Notes: generated by a model not told the origin, from the letters alone. A stretch of 64,000 bases of DNA from Streptomyces longisporoflavus (GCF_014649775.1 NZ_BMTR01000001.1:682001-746000), one strand, 5' to 3'. Positions 23,276-32,592 are shown, counted from the first letter of the stretch. Numbers and translations are program-made.

Positions 23276-26200
23276 ATGCGCGCGTGGCAGGAGTGGACGG
23301 CAGCGGTGCGGCTGCTGTGGCGGGCCGGGCCCCGGCACACGCTCGCCCTCACCTCGATCGTGATCGGCGGGGCGCTCACCGGCCCGCTCATCGTGGTCGC
23401 GACCGGGCGACTCGTGGGCGCGCTGCCCGGCGCGGTCGAGGGAGGCGCCGGGTCGGCCGGGGCCAGGGAGGCGCTGGTTGCCCTCACCGGGTTCGGCACG
23501 CTCACCCTCGTACGCACCGCCCTGCGCACCCTGGAGAGCGGCCTCGCGGCGGTGCTGCGGCTGCGGACGGCCGGCGTCGTGGAGCACCGGGCCATCGCGG
23601 TCGGCACCGGCCCGGACGGCATCGGGCACCTCGAGGAGCCGGGCTACGCCGACACCCTGCGTCTGGCCACCGAGCCGGGCACCCGACCGGACCAACTCGC
23701 GCTGCTGCTGCCCGAGATCGTGCGCCCGCGGCTCGAAGGGCTCGGCCTGCTGGTCCTGCTGGCGCCCCTGGCCTGGTGGGCGCCGCCGGTGCTCGGGCTC
23801 GCGGCGGTGCTCACCTACCGCTCCTATCTGCGTCTCTCGCGTCAGGTGCACGGCAGCTTGGAGGCGGCGAGCGCGGTGATGCGGCGGGCGGGCTATCTGC
23901 GCTCTCTCGCCTTGGATCCCGAACCCGCCAAGGAGGTACGTGTCTTCGGGCTCGGTGACTGGCTCGCCGAGCGGATGACGGCGGTGTGGCAGTCGGGCAT
24001 GGCCAGGGTCTGGGCCACTCGCGGGACGGCCGCGCGGCGTGCCTATGGCGCGGTGGGGTTCGTGGTGTGCGCGGAGGGCGCGGTCCTGGGCTATGCCGCG
24101 TTCACCGCCGCTCACGGCGAAACGGGACTCACCCAGCTCGTGATCAGTGTCCAGGCGGCGCTTGCCGTGCCCGCACTCGGCTGGGTCGGCGACGACGACC
24201 TGATGGTGCGCGACGCGCTGCTGGGGCTGCGGTCGCTCGCGGCGCTGGAGCAGCGGGGCACGGCCTGCGGTGTCCGGGGCGACGGGCCAGGGAGCGAGCA
24301 GACCGAGGAGCGGGGCGGCATCCAGGTCAAGGGCCAAGAGGCGTACGGGAACGGTCTGTTGAACGGCCGTGCCGGGACGGCCCGTCCCCGCATCGCCTTC
24401 GAATCCGTGGAGTTCGCCTACCCCGGCACGGACGAACCGGTGCTGCGCGGGCTCGACTTGGAGATCCCGGCCGGGGCCTGCGTGGCGATCGTCGGCGCGA
24501 ACGGCTCCGGCAAGACGACGCTGATCAAACTTCTCGCGCGGCTGTACGAGCCGGACACCGGGCGCATCACGGCCGACGGCGCGGACATCCGGACGCTGGA
24601 CGCGCGGCAGTGGCGCCGGGGCATGTCCGTCGTCTTCCAGGACTTCGTGAAGTACCCGCTGACGCTGCGCGACAACATAGCGATGGGCGCCCCGGAGAGC
24701 GGCTGCGACGCGAGCGCGCTGGAGCGCGCCCTGTCGCTGGCCGACGGCGCCGACTTGCCGCGCGGGCTGGGGGCGGGCTGGGACACCGTGCTCTCGCGGC
24801 AGTTCGCGAACGGCGCCGACCTGTCCGCCGGGCAGTGGCAGCGCGTCGCGATCGCCCGCGCGCTGCTGGCCGCACGGGCCGGCGCCGTGCTCGTACTCGA
24901 CGAGCCCACCGCGCATCTGGACGCACGGGCGGAGGCCGACTTCTTCGAGAGGTTCCTGACGACGCGCGGGGACGCCGCCACGGTTCTGGTCTCCCACCGC
25001 TTCTCGGGCGTACGCAAGGCCGACCTGATCCATGTGATGGACGGCGGGCGGATCGCGGAGAGCGGCACGCACGACGCGCTGATGGCACTGGGCGGCAGGT
25101 ATGCCCGGATGTACCGGTTGCAGTCGGACCGGTTCGCGGACGGAGAGGGCGAACCTGCCGACGGCGATGGTGCTGCCACGGACGCGCCCGCGGTGCTGGT
25201 CGAGCCGCCCGCCGCCATACGTCCGAAAGAAGCCGGGGCGCCCGCGGCCCTGGAGGCCGACACCCCTTTCGAAGTGCCGGAAGGCGGTTGGCGTGACGTG
25301 GTCCACGCGTTGCGCACCCTGGTCGTCGAGTCATTCCGCGAGTCCTGGAAACTCGCCGTGCTCGGATTGCTGCTCGTGCCCGCCGCGGCCGGGCTCGCCG
25401 CGTTGCAGGCTCTGTGGCTGCGGTCCATGGCCGAGGGCGCACAACAGGAGTTGCCGGCGGCGACGATGACGGCGGCGCTCCTGCTCGTGGTGAGCCTCGG
25501 CGTGTGGGAGGCGGTCGAGCTGGCGGCCATCGGCGCCAGGATCGGACTCAGTGAACGGGTGGGCTTCGCCTTCGACCGGATGCTGGCCCGCCTCGCCGCG
25601 GGCATACCCGGCCTGCGCCACCAGGAGTCGCCCGCCTTCCAGGACCGCCTCCATCTGCTGCGCGATCGCACGCTGGCCATGGGCGCCCTGCTCAACTGGG
25701 TGCTCAACCTGCTCGAACAGCTCGGTGGCTTCCTGGTGACCGCCGCGCTCCTCGCCGCCGTCCACCCCGCCCTGCTCGTGCTGCCGCTCGTCGGAGCCCT
25801 GGCCCTGCGCCTGCAGGTCTCCGCCCGCGGTGTCCTCGCCCGCGCCAAGGAGGCCACGGCGGCCGACTACCGCCTCGCCGCGCGCCTGGCCCGCCTGGCC
25901 ACCTCGCCGGAGGCGGGCAAGGAGCTGCGCGTCTTCGAAGCGGGGCCCGAACTGTGGTCCAGGGTGCGCGAGTTGCGCGGCAGAGCGGACGCCGTGACGA
26001 GCCGGGCCCAGTGGCACTTCGCCGCGATCGGCTGCGCGGCCGGGCTGCTCAGCACCCTCGGTCTGCTCGGCGCGGTCGCCTTCGTCGTGCATCTCGCGGT
26101 GAGCGGCCACACCGGTCTGGGCGCCGTCCTGCTCGCCGTCGTTCTTGCCGGACGGTTCACCGGACATGTCGGCGGACTAGTGCAGGCCACGGGGGCCGTC

Positions 26201-27121
26201 GTCGAACTCCTGCAGAGCGCCGAGCGGTTGCGCTGGCTCCGCTCGTACGCCGAACGGGCGAGCCTCGCACCCGCGCCGACGGCTGCTGCTCCCGGAACCG
26301 CCGCAGAGGTCTCCCGGCCGCAGGTCCCTGCGCGGCTGCGGCAGGGCATTGCCGTCGAAGGGCTGTCCTTCGGCTATCCGGGCACTTCGGTGACCACGCT
26401 GCACGACGTCGAACTGCTGCTGCCCGCCGGGGGAGTGGTGGCTCTCGTCGGCGCGAACGGGTCGGGGAAATCGACCCTGGTCAAGCTGTTGTGCCGGATG
26501 TACGAGCCGACGCTGGGCCGCATCACGGTGGATGGGGTCCGCCTCGACGCCCTGGCCCCGGAGCAGTGGCGCGAGCGGCTCGGTGCCGCCTTCGAAGACT
26601 TCGTACGCTTCGAGTTCGTCCTGCGCGAGACGGTCGGCGTCGGGGACCTGCCGCGGATCACCGATCCGCGTGCCGTCGCCGGCGCTCTCGACCGGGGTGG
26701 GGCCGCCGCCCTGCCCGGCACGCTGCCGAACGGCCCGGAGACCCAGCTGGGCAGCCGGTGGGAGCGCGGGATCGATCTGTCGACGGGCCAGTGGCAGAAG
26801 CTGGCGCTCGCGCGCGCCCTGATGCGTCCGGAACCCCTGCTGCGCATCCTGGACGAGCCGACCGCGTCCCTGGACGCGGAGACCGAGCACCTCATCTTCG
26901 AGCGCTACATCGAGGCGGCGCGTCGGCCACGGCCCGACGGCGGCCGTCCGGACACGGTCACGCTGCTGGTCTCGCACCGCTTCTCGACGGTGCGCGGCGC
27001 CGACCTCATCGTCGTACTCGACCACGGGCGCGTCGCCGAGACGGGCGGTCACGACGCACTGCTGGCGCGGGGCGGCCTGTACGCGCAGATGTACGGGTTG
27101 CAGGCGCGCGCCTATCGATGA
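23276..27121 (+). CDS. Fused double ABC exporter (TMD-NBD-TMD-NBD)
   Basis: 1281 residues: two complete half-exporters in one chain. First half: membrane domain about 20-320 and Walker A GANGSGKTT near 408, signature LSAGQ near 515 and Walker B VLVLDEPTAHLD near 539. Second half: membrane domain about 690-960, Walker A GANGSGKST near 1060, signature LSTGQ near 1167 and Walker B RILDEPTASLD near 1189. Both signatures are followed by WQ, as in lantibiotic/peptide exporters (LSGGQWQ). Both carry DFVKYPLTLRDN/DFVRFEFVLRET-type Q-loop regions. An acidic linker joins the halves. AGGAGG precedes the ATG. It is convergent with the two MSxVCNK proteins, and the cargo is unknown. Confidence 0.92.
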   Translation: MRAWQEWTAAVRLLWRAGPRHTLALTSIVIGGALTGPLIVVATGRLVGALPGAVEGGAGSAGAREALVALTGFGTLTLVRTALRTLESGLAAVLRLRTAGVVEHRAIAVGTGPDGIGHLEEPGYADTLRLATEPGTRPDQLALLLPEIVRPRLEGLGLLVLLAPLAWWAPPVLGLAAVLTYRSYLRLSRQVHGSLEAASAVMRRAGYLRSLALDPEPAKEVRVFGLGDWLAERMTAVWQSGMARVWATRGTAARRAYGAVGFVVCAEGAVLGYAAFTAAHGETGLTQLVISVQAALAVPALGWVGDDDLMVRDALLGLRSLAALEQRGTACGVRGDGPGSEQTEERGGIQVKGQEAYGNGLLNGRAGTARPRIAFESVEFAYPGTDEPVLRGLDLEIPAGACVAIVGANGSGKTTLIKLLARLYEPDTGRITADGADIRTLDARQWRRGMSVVFQDFVKYPLTLRDNIAMGAPESGCDASALERALSLADGADLPRGLGAGWDTVLSRQFANGADLSAGQWQRVAIARALLAARAGAVLVLDEPTAHLDARAEADFFERFLTTRGDAATVLVSHRFSGVRKADLIHVMDGGRIAESGTHDALMALGGRYARMYRLQSDRFADGEGEPADGDGAATDAPAVLVEPPAAIRPKEAGAPAALEADTPFEVPEGGWRDVVHALRTLVVESFRESWKLAVLGLLLVPAAAGLAALQALWLRSMAEGAQQELPAATMTAALLLVVSLGVWEAVELAAIGARIGLSERVGFAFDRMLARLAAGIPGLRHQESPAFQDRLHLLRDRTLAMGALLNWVLNLLEQLGGFLVTAALLAAVHPALLVLPLVGALALRLQVSARGVLARAKEATAADYRLAARLARLATSPEAGKELRVFEAGPELWSRVRELRGRADAVTSRAQWHFAAIGCAAGLLSTLGLLGAVAFVVHLAVSGHTGLGAVLLAVVLAGRFTGHVGGLVQATGAVVELLQSAERLRWLRSYAERASLAPAPTAAAPGTAAEVSRPQVPARLRQGIAVEGLSFGYPGTSVTTLHDVELLLPAGGVVALVGANGSGKSTLVKLLCRMYEPTLGRITVDGVRLDALAPEQWRERLGAAFEDFVRFEFVLRETVGVGDLPRITDPRAVAGALDRGGAAALPGTLPNGPETQLGSRWERGIDLSTGQWQKLALARALMRPEPLLRILDEPTASLDAETEHLIFERYIEAARRPRPDGGRPDTVTLLVSHRFSTVRGADLIVVLDHGRVAETGGHDALLARGGLYAQMYGLQARAYR

Positions 27122-27162
27122 AGCCGCACCGGAGCGAGCAGGGGCGCGCACGGACATACGGA

Positions 27163-27190
27163 AGGAGCGCCGGCCCGGGCCGGCGCTCCT
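27163..27190. terminator. Perfect palindromic terminator between convergent genes
   Basis: A 28-bp perfect inverted repeat with no free loop in sequence terms (14-bp arms meeting at 27176/27177), followed by CCTTCTT on the plus strand. It sits 42 bp after the ABC exporter and 32 bp after the convergent gene pair, so it can serve both directions. Confidence 0.8.
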
Positions 27191-27221
27191 CCTTCTTGCC
27201 GTGTGCTCCGCCTGCCGGTGG

Positions 27222-27824
27222 CTAGGCGGCGGTGTTCCGCGGGATCACCCAGGCCGGGTCCCGCGGCTCCACCTTGTTGGCGAAGGCCACGAGCTGGGAG
27301 TACGCGGCCAGGTCGGCCATCGCGGACTGGACGCGCGGCAGCGCGCCGTCCGCCGCCGGGTCGTCGATCCGCTCCAGCCAGTCACCGATCAGCGCGGACA
27401 CCGCGAGCGTGCGCTCGCGCATGTCGCGGCAGATGCCCAGCGGGCCGCCGGTCCTGGCCTGCTCGGTGAACGCCTGCCACAGCTCGGCCGACTGGGGCAC
27501 CTGGCCCCGGCTGACGCCCGAGCGGTACAGCCGCGTGTAGTCGAGCCTGCCGTACCAGACGGCCGTCTCCTCGGTGAGGCTGCCCGTGGCGAGGATGTCG
27601 GCCACCTGGTCCAGCATCTGGGCGGCGCCGCCCAGGCGTTCCCGTGCCGCCGCTGCGTAGACGGCGGCGGCGGACACCCCGTCGCCGTGCTCGGCCAGTT
27701 CGAGGGCCCGGCACAACTCGCCTGCGGCCGCGTTCAGTTCGCTACCCGCGGTCAGCGCGAGCTGCTTCTTGTTGCGCAGGTCCTCCTCACTGAGACTGAG
27801 GAGCTTGTTGCAGACGGCGCTCAT
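27222..27824 (-). CDS. MSxVCNK-motif protein B, unknown function
   Basis: 200 residues, predicted all-helical, with no signal peptide or membrane segment. It begins MSAVCNKLLSLSEEDL. The neighbouring upstream protein begins MSRVCNKAPSLPDGS, and the two also share an AGSEL segment early in the chain (residues 25-29 here), so they look like diverged paralogues. Other visible stretches are ETAVWYGRLDYTRLYRSG and LVAFANKVEPRDPAWVIPRN at the end. The start overlaps the upstream gene by 4 bp, which implies translational coupling. I recognise no family. The gene lies between a fused ABC exporter and a divergent NB-ARC regulator. Confidence 0.75.
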   Translation of the reverse strand: MSAVCNKLLSLSEEDLRNKKQLALTAGSELNAAAGELCRALELAEHGDGVSAAAVYAAAARERLGGAAQMLDQVADILATGSLTEETAVWYGRLDYTRLYRSGVSRGQVPQSAELWQAFTEQARTGGPLGICRDMRERTLAVSALIGDWLERIDDPAADGALPRVQSAMADLAAYSQLVAFANKVEPRDPAWVIPRNTAA

Positions 27825-28477
27825 ATCCCGTTCCTCCTTTCCTGTCCGCCACCGGCGACGGCGACGGCGCTGGGGGTCATGCCGAGGATGTTGATGACGG
27901 CCAGGGCCTGACCGTAGATCCGGATGCGGTCGAATCCGGTGAGCAGTTGCCAGGCCACGCGCTGCCAGTCGGCGGCACCGGCCCGCGAGGCGTGCGCCGC
28001 GAAGCGCTCGAGGTTCGCCGAGAAGTCGGTCAGCTCGGACAGGAAGTGGCCGAACGCCGCTTCGTCGCCGCCCTGTTCGTAGCGCAGCGCGATGGCCTCG
28101 ACGGCGCTGTGGTCCAGCTGGACCAGGTCGGCTTCGCGGGCCTCGGCGAGTGTCTGGCGCACCGGGGCGGCGCCGCCGCCCGCGGCCCGCAGCCGCTCGT
28201 CGTGGACGGGGTAGAAGCCAAGCTCGCGGGCGACGCGGTGCGAGGTGCGGTACTCCACCAGCGCGGCGCCGATGGCGGCCGCCGCACAGCGCACCCGCAG
28301 GGCGGCCTGGCGCACGTCGTCGAGCTCCAGGTCGGAGTGCATCAGGTGCAGCTCGCTGCCCGCCCGCATGAAGTGGGCCGAGCCGGTGGCGATGGGGCCG
28401 TCCACGCGCTCGTACAGAGACTGATCGGCCACGCTGCCGTCCGGCAGGCTGGGGGCTTTGTTGCAGACCCTACTCAT
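27821..28477 (-). CDS. MSxVCNK-motif protein A, unknown function
   Basis: 218 residues starting MSRVCNKAPSLPDGSVADQ, preceded by a strong AAGGAGG ten bases before the ATG. It is predicted mostly helical (ELHLMHSDLELDDVRQAALR, HFLSELTDFSANLERFAAH). The tail LAVINILGMTPSAVAVAGGG is hydrophobic and Gly-rich and could be a membrane-touching end. It is the first gene of a two-gene operon with its apparent paralogue. The shared N-terminal Cys-Asn-Lys motif without a signal peptide is unusual and could be a recognition or modification site. The function is unknown. Confidence 0.75.
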   Translation of the reverse strand: MSRVCNKAPSLPDGSVADQSLYERVDGPIATGSAHFMRAGSELHLMHSDLELDDVRQAALRVRCAAAAIGAALVEYRTSHRVARELGFYPVHDERLRAAGGGAAPVRQTLAEAREADLVQLDHSAVEAIALRYEQGGDEAAFGHFLSELTDFSANLERFAAHASRAGAADWQRVAWQLLTGFDRIRIYGQALAVINILGMTPSAVAVAGGGQERRNGI

Positions 28478-28570
28478 CTAGGTCGTGCCTCCTTGGTTGT
28501 CCTGTGTCGTTCGTGCGGTGTTGCGACGCCCGGCCGCTGCCTCCGAGGGGAAGTCGCACCAAACCGGCGG

Positions 28571-28591
28571 ACGGCATTCCACGAATGCCGT
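28571..28591. promoter_or_regulatory. Palindrome in the promoter shared by the MSxVCNK operon and NB-ARC regulator
   Basis: ACGGCATT-N5-AATGCCGT, perfect 8-bp arms, 94 bp upstream of protein A and 183 bp upstream of the regulator. It is the only long palindrome in this 296-bp divergent promoter and is the obvious candidate binding site for the HTH of the NB-ARC protein. Confidence 0.6.
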
Positions 28592-28773
28592 AGTGGCAGC
28601 CGGTGCGGTGCCCGGTCGGCGGTGCGCGGGATCCGAGCGGTAGAGGGATGCTGGCAGCGCGTGGCGGGGGGAGATCCCCGAAACCGGGCACCGCCGGACA
28701 GGTCCGGATGGTCTCGGCCAGGCGACGGCCCCACGGGGCTGCCCGGCGCGAGCCGGTGCGGAGGATGCGATTC

Positions 28774-30207
28774 ATGCCAGGCGGTACGGGGGCGGCGGGA
28801 AAACCGCCGGACGGGGAGCTGCGCGAAGGGGCAGCGGAGGATGTCGGCCCGGTCGGTTGCGTGGACACGGCCGACGCGCTGGCCGCGCTGCTGCGGCAGT
28901 TGCGCAGGCGGGCGGCGCGCAGGGACGGCGGTGCCCAGCTGACCTACCGGCAGCTGGCGGCGCGCACGGGCTGGGCGCACGGGGTGATCGGCGACTACTT
29001 CGCGGGCAAGACGCTGCCGCCCACCGACCGGTTCGACGCCTTGGTGCAGTTGCTCGGCGCCACAGGGCACGAGCTGCGGATGCTGGCGACGGCCCGCGAC
29101 CGGGTGGAGGAGGCGCGCCGCTCACGCCCGGCGGCTGCGGGCGGCCGCACGGGTACTTCCGGCACGGACGCCGGCGCTCCGGCGCCCCTCCCGCGCCAGT
29201 TGCCCGCGGACATCCCCGAACTGCCCGGCCGGCAGGGGGAGCTCGAGACGCTGGACAGGATCGGTCCGGCGCCGCGGGGCGGCCCCCTGATGGTCGCGCT
29301 CGACGGGCCGGGCGGGGTCGGCAAGTCGGCGCTGGCCGTGCACGCGGCGCATCGGCTGGCCGAGCGGTTCCCCGACGGTCAGCTCTACGCGGACCTGCGG
29401 GGTTCACGCCGTGACGAGCATCCGGTGCCGGCCGCGGTCGTCCTGCGGCGCTTCCTGTGTGCGCTCGGTGCGCCGCGTCCGCATCCGGTCGGCGCGGCGG
29501 ACGCGGCAGCGGCCTATCGCACGCTGCTGACCGGACGCCGGGTGCTCGTGGTGCTCGACAACGCGCTGGACGCGGCCCAGGTACGTCCCCTGCTGCCCGC
29601 GGGGCGCGCCTGCGCGGTGCTGGTCACCAGCCGCGGCGTGCTGGCGGCCCTCAACGGTGCCGTCCACCTCCATCTCGCGCCCCTGCCGCCCCCGGCGTCC
29701 GTTCAGGTGCTCGGTCTGTGGGCGGGAGCGGGGCGACTGAGCGCCGAACCCGGCGCCGCGGCGGCGATCGCGCACCACTGCGGTCACCTTCCGCTGGCGC
29801 TGCGCATCGCCGGGGCCCGGCTGGCGGCGCGACCCCGGTGGCCGGTGGCCGAACTCGCCGACCGGCTCGCCGATCCCGCGCGCCGCCTGACCGAACTCTC
29901 CTTCGCCGACCTGGACATGCGGGCAGCGCTTGAGACGGGCCACCGGGAGCTGCTGGCCCGCGGGCCCACCGGGCGGGCGGCGGCACATGCCCTGCCCCTG
30001 CTGGCCGCCGTACAGGGCGAGTTGACGGTGGCGCTGGCAGCGGCGACGACCGACGCGGCGCCCTCGATGGCCGAGGCGATCCTGGAGCACCTGGTGGACG
30101 TGCAGTTCCTGGAGTCGCGGGCGCTGGGACGCTACCGCTTCCACCCGCTCACCCGGCTCTACGCCCTGCGCTCGTCCTCCAACGGCGTCAGGCGTCCCAG
30201 TAGTTGA
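28774..30207 (+). CDS. HTH plus NB-ARC ATPase regulator (short AfsR/STAND type)
   Basis: 477 residues from ATG 28774, nine bases after GGAGG. Domains: Xre-like HTH (about 30-95; LTYRQLAARTGWAHGVIGDY, ... LPPTDRFDALVQLLG), then a Pro/Gly linker, then an NB-ARC ATPase with P-loop GPGGVGKSAL near 177-186, Walker B VLVVLDN near 257 and TSRGVL sensor, then a winged-helix region ending in FHPLTRLYALR. The usual C-terminal TPR repeats are absent, so it is a short version. Members link nucleotide binding to control of nearby biosynthetic genes. It is divergent from the MSxVCNK pair and overlaps the convergent AsnC-type gene by 20 bp. Confidence 0.88.
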   Translation: MPGGTGAAGKPPDGELREGAAEDVGPVGCVDTADALAALLRQLRRRAARRDGGAQLTYRQLAARTGWAHGVIGDYFAGKTLPPTDRFDALVQLLGATGHELRMLATARDRVEEARRSRPAAAGGRTGTSGTDAGAPAPLPRQLPADIPELPGRQGELETLDRIGPAPRGGPLMVALDGPGGVGKSALAVHAAHRLAERFPDGQLYADLRGSRRDEHPVPAAVVLRRFLCALGAPRPHPVGAADAAAAYRTLLTGRRVLVVLDNALDAAQVRPLLPAGRACAVLVTSRGVLAALNGAVHLHLAPLPPPASVQVLGLWAGAGRLSAEPGAAAAIAHHCGHLPLALRIAGARLAARPRWPVAELADRLADPARRLTELSFADLDMRAALETGHRELLARGPTGRAAAHALPLLAAVQGELTVALAAATTDAAPSMAEAILEHLVDVQFLESRALGRYRFHPLTRLYALRSSSNGVRRPSS

Positions 30208-31207
30208 GCGGCGCCGAGCCCACGCTGTGCCCGCGGCGGTCAAGGACCCGCCCCACGTGCTTGACGGTGCGCAGTACGACCGCGCGCTCCGTGATCCGCA
30301 GATCCAGGTGCGCCAGGCGGCTGTTGAGCAGCGCCTCGGTGGTGTGGACCTCGGAGAGGGTCGGCAGCCAGATGTCGAGCATCAGATTGTGCGCGCCCGC
30401 CGTGATGCTGCACATGCGCAGACCGGGCAGGGTCCGCAGCGCGCTCACCGTCTCGTCGAGATGCTGGGCGGGCACCGAGCCGAAGTAGACGACCGAGACC
30501 GGGAAGCCGGTCAGCGGCCGGGCAAGCGCGCAGCGCAGCGAGAGCCGCCCGGTGCCGGTGAGCACGCGCAGCCGGCGCCGGACGGTCGCGGCGGAGGCAC
30601 CGACGGTCTCGGCCAGGTCCGTCAGGGCCATGCGCCCGTCGGTGCCGAGCGCGAGGGCGATGCGGCGATCGAGGGGCCGCAGCGGCTCGTCGGGCAGGGT
30701 GGGCCGCTCCACGGTGAGTGCGGCGCGCTGCCGGCGGGTCAGGCTGCGCAGCCGCCAGGACGCTCCCTCGAAGGGCGCCGCGGTGATGACATGGCTGCGG
30801 ACGGCGCGGACCCCCGGCAGCTGCGACATCCGCTCGCCGGAGAGCCGGGCCAGGCCGTCGAGATCGGCGGCGGCGACGATCGCCAGCAGATCGCGCCCGC
30901 CCGAGGTCTGCTTGAGGGACAACACCTGCGGGTCACGGGCGAGCCGGCCGATGGAGTCCTCGCTCAGCCGCCCGTTCATGTCGATCTCGACCTGGGCGTA
31001 GACACCCTCGTCGTGGCCGGGCGACAGATAGCCGTCGACCCAGGCCACGCCCGCGCGCACCATGCGCTCCCAGCGGCGGGCGACCGTCACCGCGTCGACC
31101 TCCAGGACCTCACCCATCCGCACCCAGGGCACCCGCGGCTGGATCTGCAGGGCATGCACGATGGCCAGATCGAGCTCGTCCAGGGCGTGGGCTTTCTGCG
31201 CGTCCAT
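30188..31207 (-). CDS. Tandem Lrp/AsnC-type regulator
   Basis: 339 residues from ATG 31207, about twice the normal AsnC length. The first HTH (LDELDLAIVHALQIQPRVPW ... VTVARRWERMVRAG) and ligand domain are followed by a second full copy (LRPLDRRIALALGTDGRMAL ... ASAATVRRRLRVLTGTGRL). Such internal duplications occur in actinobacteria and make one chain act as a dimer. It is divergent, by 92 bp, from an amidohydrolase/AbgT transporter operon, so it probably senses an amino acid or peptide-derived substrate of that pathway. Confidence 0.9.
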   Translation of the reverse strand: MDAQKAHALDELDLAIVHALQIQPRVPWVRMGEVLEVDAVTVARRWERMVRAGVAWVDGYLSPGHDEGVYAQVEIDMNGRLSEDSIGRLARDPQVLSLKQTSGGRDLLAIVAAADLDGLARLSGERMSQLPGVRAVRSHVITAAPFEGASWRLRSLTRRQRAALTVERPTLPDEPLRPLDRRIALALGTDGRMALTDLAETVGASAATVRRRLRVLTGTGRLSLRCALARPLTGFPVSVVYFGSVPAQHLDETVSALRTLPGLRMCSITAGAHNLMLDIWLPTLSEVHTTEALLNSRLAHLDLRITERAVVLRTVKHVGRVLDRRGHSVGSAPLNYWDA

Positions 31208-31299
31208 GAAAGATGCCGAATCCTGCGTCGAAGAGGCTGTGCTGAAGGAATCCGGCGATTTTACACAGTCGTGATCCCTCATACCGAGGATCGTCGCCC

Positions 31300-32592
31300 A
31301 TGAGCCACGCACCGTTCTCCTCCCTGCGCATCACCCGGGCCCGACTCGTCGACGGCACCGGCACGGCCCCCGTGCCGGACGCCGTCATCGACATCGACGA
31401 CCACGGCACCATCGCCTACGCCGGCCCGGCCGCCACGGCGCCGCAGGCGCCCGCAAGGGCCCGGACCGTGGACGCCGCGGGACGCACCGTTCTGCCCGGC
31501 TTCATCGACACCCACGTCCATCTCGCCGTCGAATCGCCCCGCCAGATGGTCCGCCGGCACGAGAGCGACCCGACGCTGGAGACCTTCCGCACCGCCGAGC
31601 GGCTGCGCATCACCCTGGAAGCGGGCATCACCACCGCCCGCGACCTGGGCGGCCTGCCCGCCGGCTACCGCGACGCGGTCGCCGCGGGCCTGACGGTCGG
31701 ACCCCGTCTGCACACCGCCGTGCGCATCCTCAGCCACACCGGCGGTCACGCCGACTTCCGCTCGGAGTGCGGCTTCGATCCCTCCGCCGGGGTGGGCGAG
31801 ATCGCCGACACCCCCGACGAGGTGCGCGTCGCGGTGCGCCGGCTGCTCCGCTCCGGCGCCGACGTGATCAAACTCTGTGCGACCGGCGGCATGAGCAGTC
31901 CCTACGACCAGCCCGACGACGAGGGCCTGACCGTCGAGGAGATCCGTACGGTCGTCGACGAGGTGGCCCGGCACGGCGGCCGCCCCGTGGCGGCCCACGC
32001 CCAGGGCACCGCGGGCATCGTCAACGCCATCCGCGGCGGCGTCACCAGCGTCGAGCACGGCTACGGACTCACCGCGCAGGCCCGCGAACTGGCCGGCGAG
32101 CAGGGCACGTTCGTGGTGCCGACCCTCTCGACGGTCTTCGACGGCATCGACCGCTCGACCATGGAGCCCTTCCACTACGAGAAGAAGGTCCGCTGGTCCG
32201 GCATCACCCGGGAGAACATCGCGGCGGCCATCGCCGACGGCGTACGCATCGCGATGGGCACCGACGCGGCGATGGTGCCGCACGGCCGCAACCTGCGTGA
32301 GCTCTCGCACCTGGTGTCCCTGGGCATGACCCCGGCGCGGGCCATCGAGGCGGGCACCCGCAGCGCCGCCGAGCTCCTTGGCCTCTCCGCGCAGATCGGC
32401 ACGCTCGAGACGGGCAAGCACGGCGACCTGGTGATGTGCGAGGGCGACCCGCTCGCGGACATCTCCGTCCTGTCCGACCCGGCCCGCATCGTGCTCGTCG
32501 CCCAGCGCGGCGCCGTACGCAAGGACACCTGCGGCCTCGCCCGGACCGCCCCCGCGGCCGACGGCGCGCCGGCGGAAGGAGCCGCCGGATGA
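31300..32592 (+). CDS. Metal-dependent amidohydrolase, dipeptidase/imidazolonepropionase-like branch
   Basis: 430 residues of the M38/amidohydrolase superfamily. Metal ligands appear in order: HVHL (after GFIDT), Lys in VIKLCATGG, His in AHAQG, His in VEHGYG and Asp in MGTDAA. The composite domain at both ends (ARLVDGTG...AAGRTVLPG and KHGDLVMCEGDPL) is typical. This branch includes prolidase-like and peptidase-like hydrolases of N-acyl or dipeptide substrates. Its stop overlaps the start of the AbgT-type transporter by ATGA, so the imported compound is probably cleaved by this enzyme, for example an N-acylated amino acid or aminobenzoyl-glutamate-like molecule. Confidence 0.9.
   Translation: MSHAPFSSLRITRARLVDGTGTAPVPDAVIDIDDHGTIAYAGPAATAPQAPARARTVDAAGRTVLPGFIDTHVHLAVESPRQMVRRHESDPTLETFRTAERLRITLEAGITTARDLGGLPAGYRDAVAAGLTVGPRLHTAVRILSHTGGHADFRSECGFDPSAGVGEIADTPDEVRVAVRRLLRSGADVIKLCATGGMSSPYDQPDDEGLTVEEIRTVVDEVARHGGRPVAAHAQGTAGIVNAIRGGVTSVEHGYGLTAQARELAGEQGTFVVPTLSTVFDGIDRSTMEPFHYEKKVRWSGITRENIAAAIADGVRIAMGTDAAMVPHGRNLRELSHLVSLGMTPARAIEAGTRSAAELLGLSAQIGTLETGKHGDLVMCEGDPLADISVLSDPARIVLVAQRGAVRKDTCGLARTAPAADGAPAEGAAG

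Noticed and set aside
28478-28560. Short peptide gene (about 35 codons) ending at the MSxVCNK protein A start
   Set aside because: Weak start, no clear ribosome site and no precursor-like leader/core pattern, so I do not call a RiPP precursor although the ABC exporter made me look.
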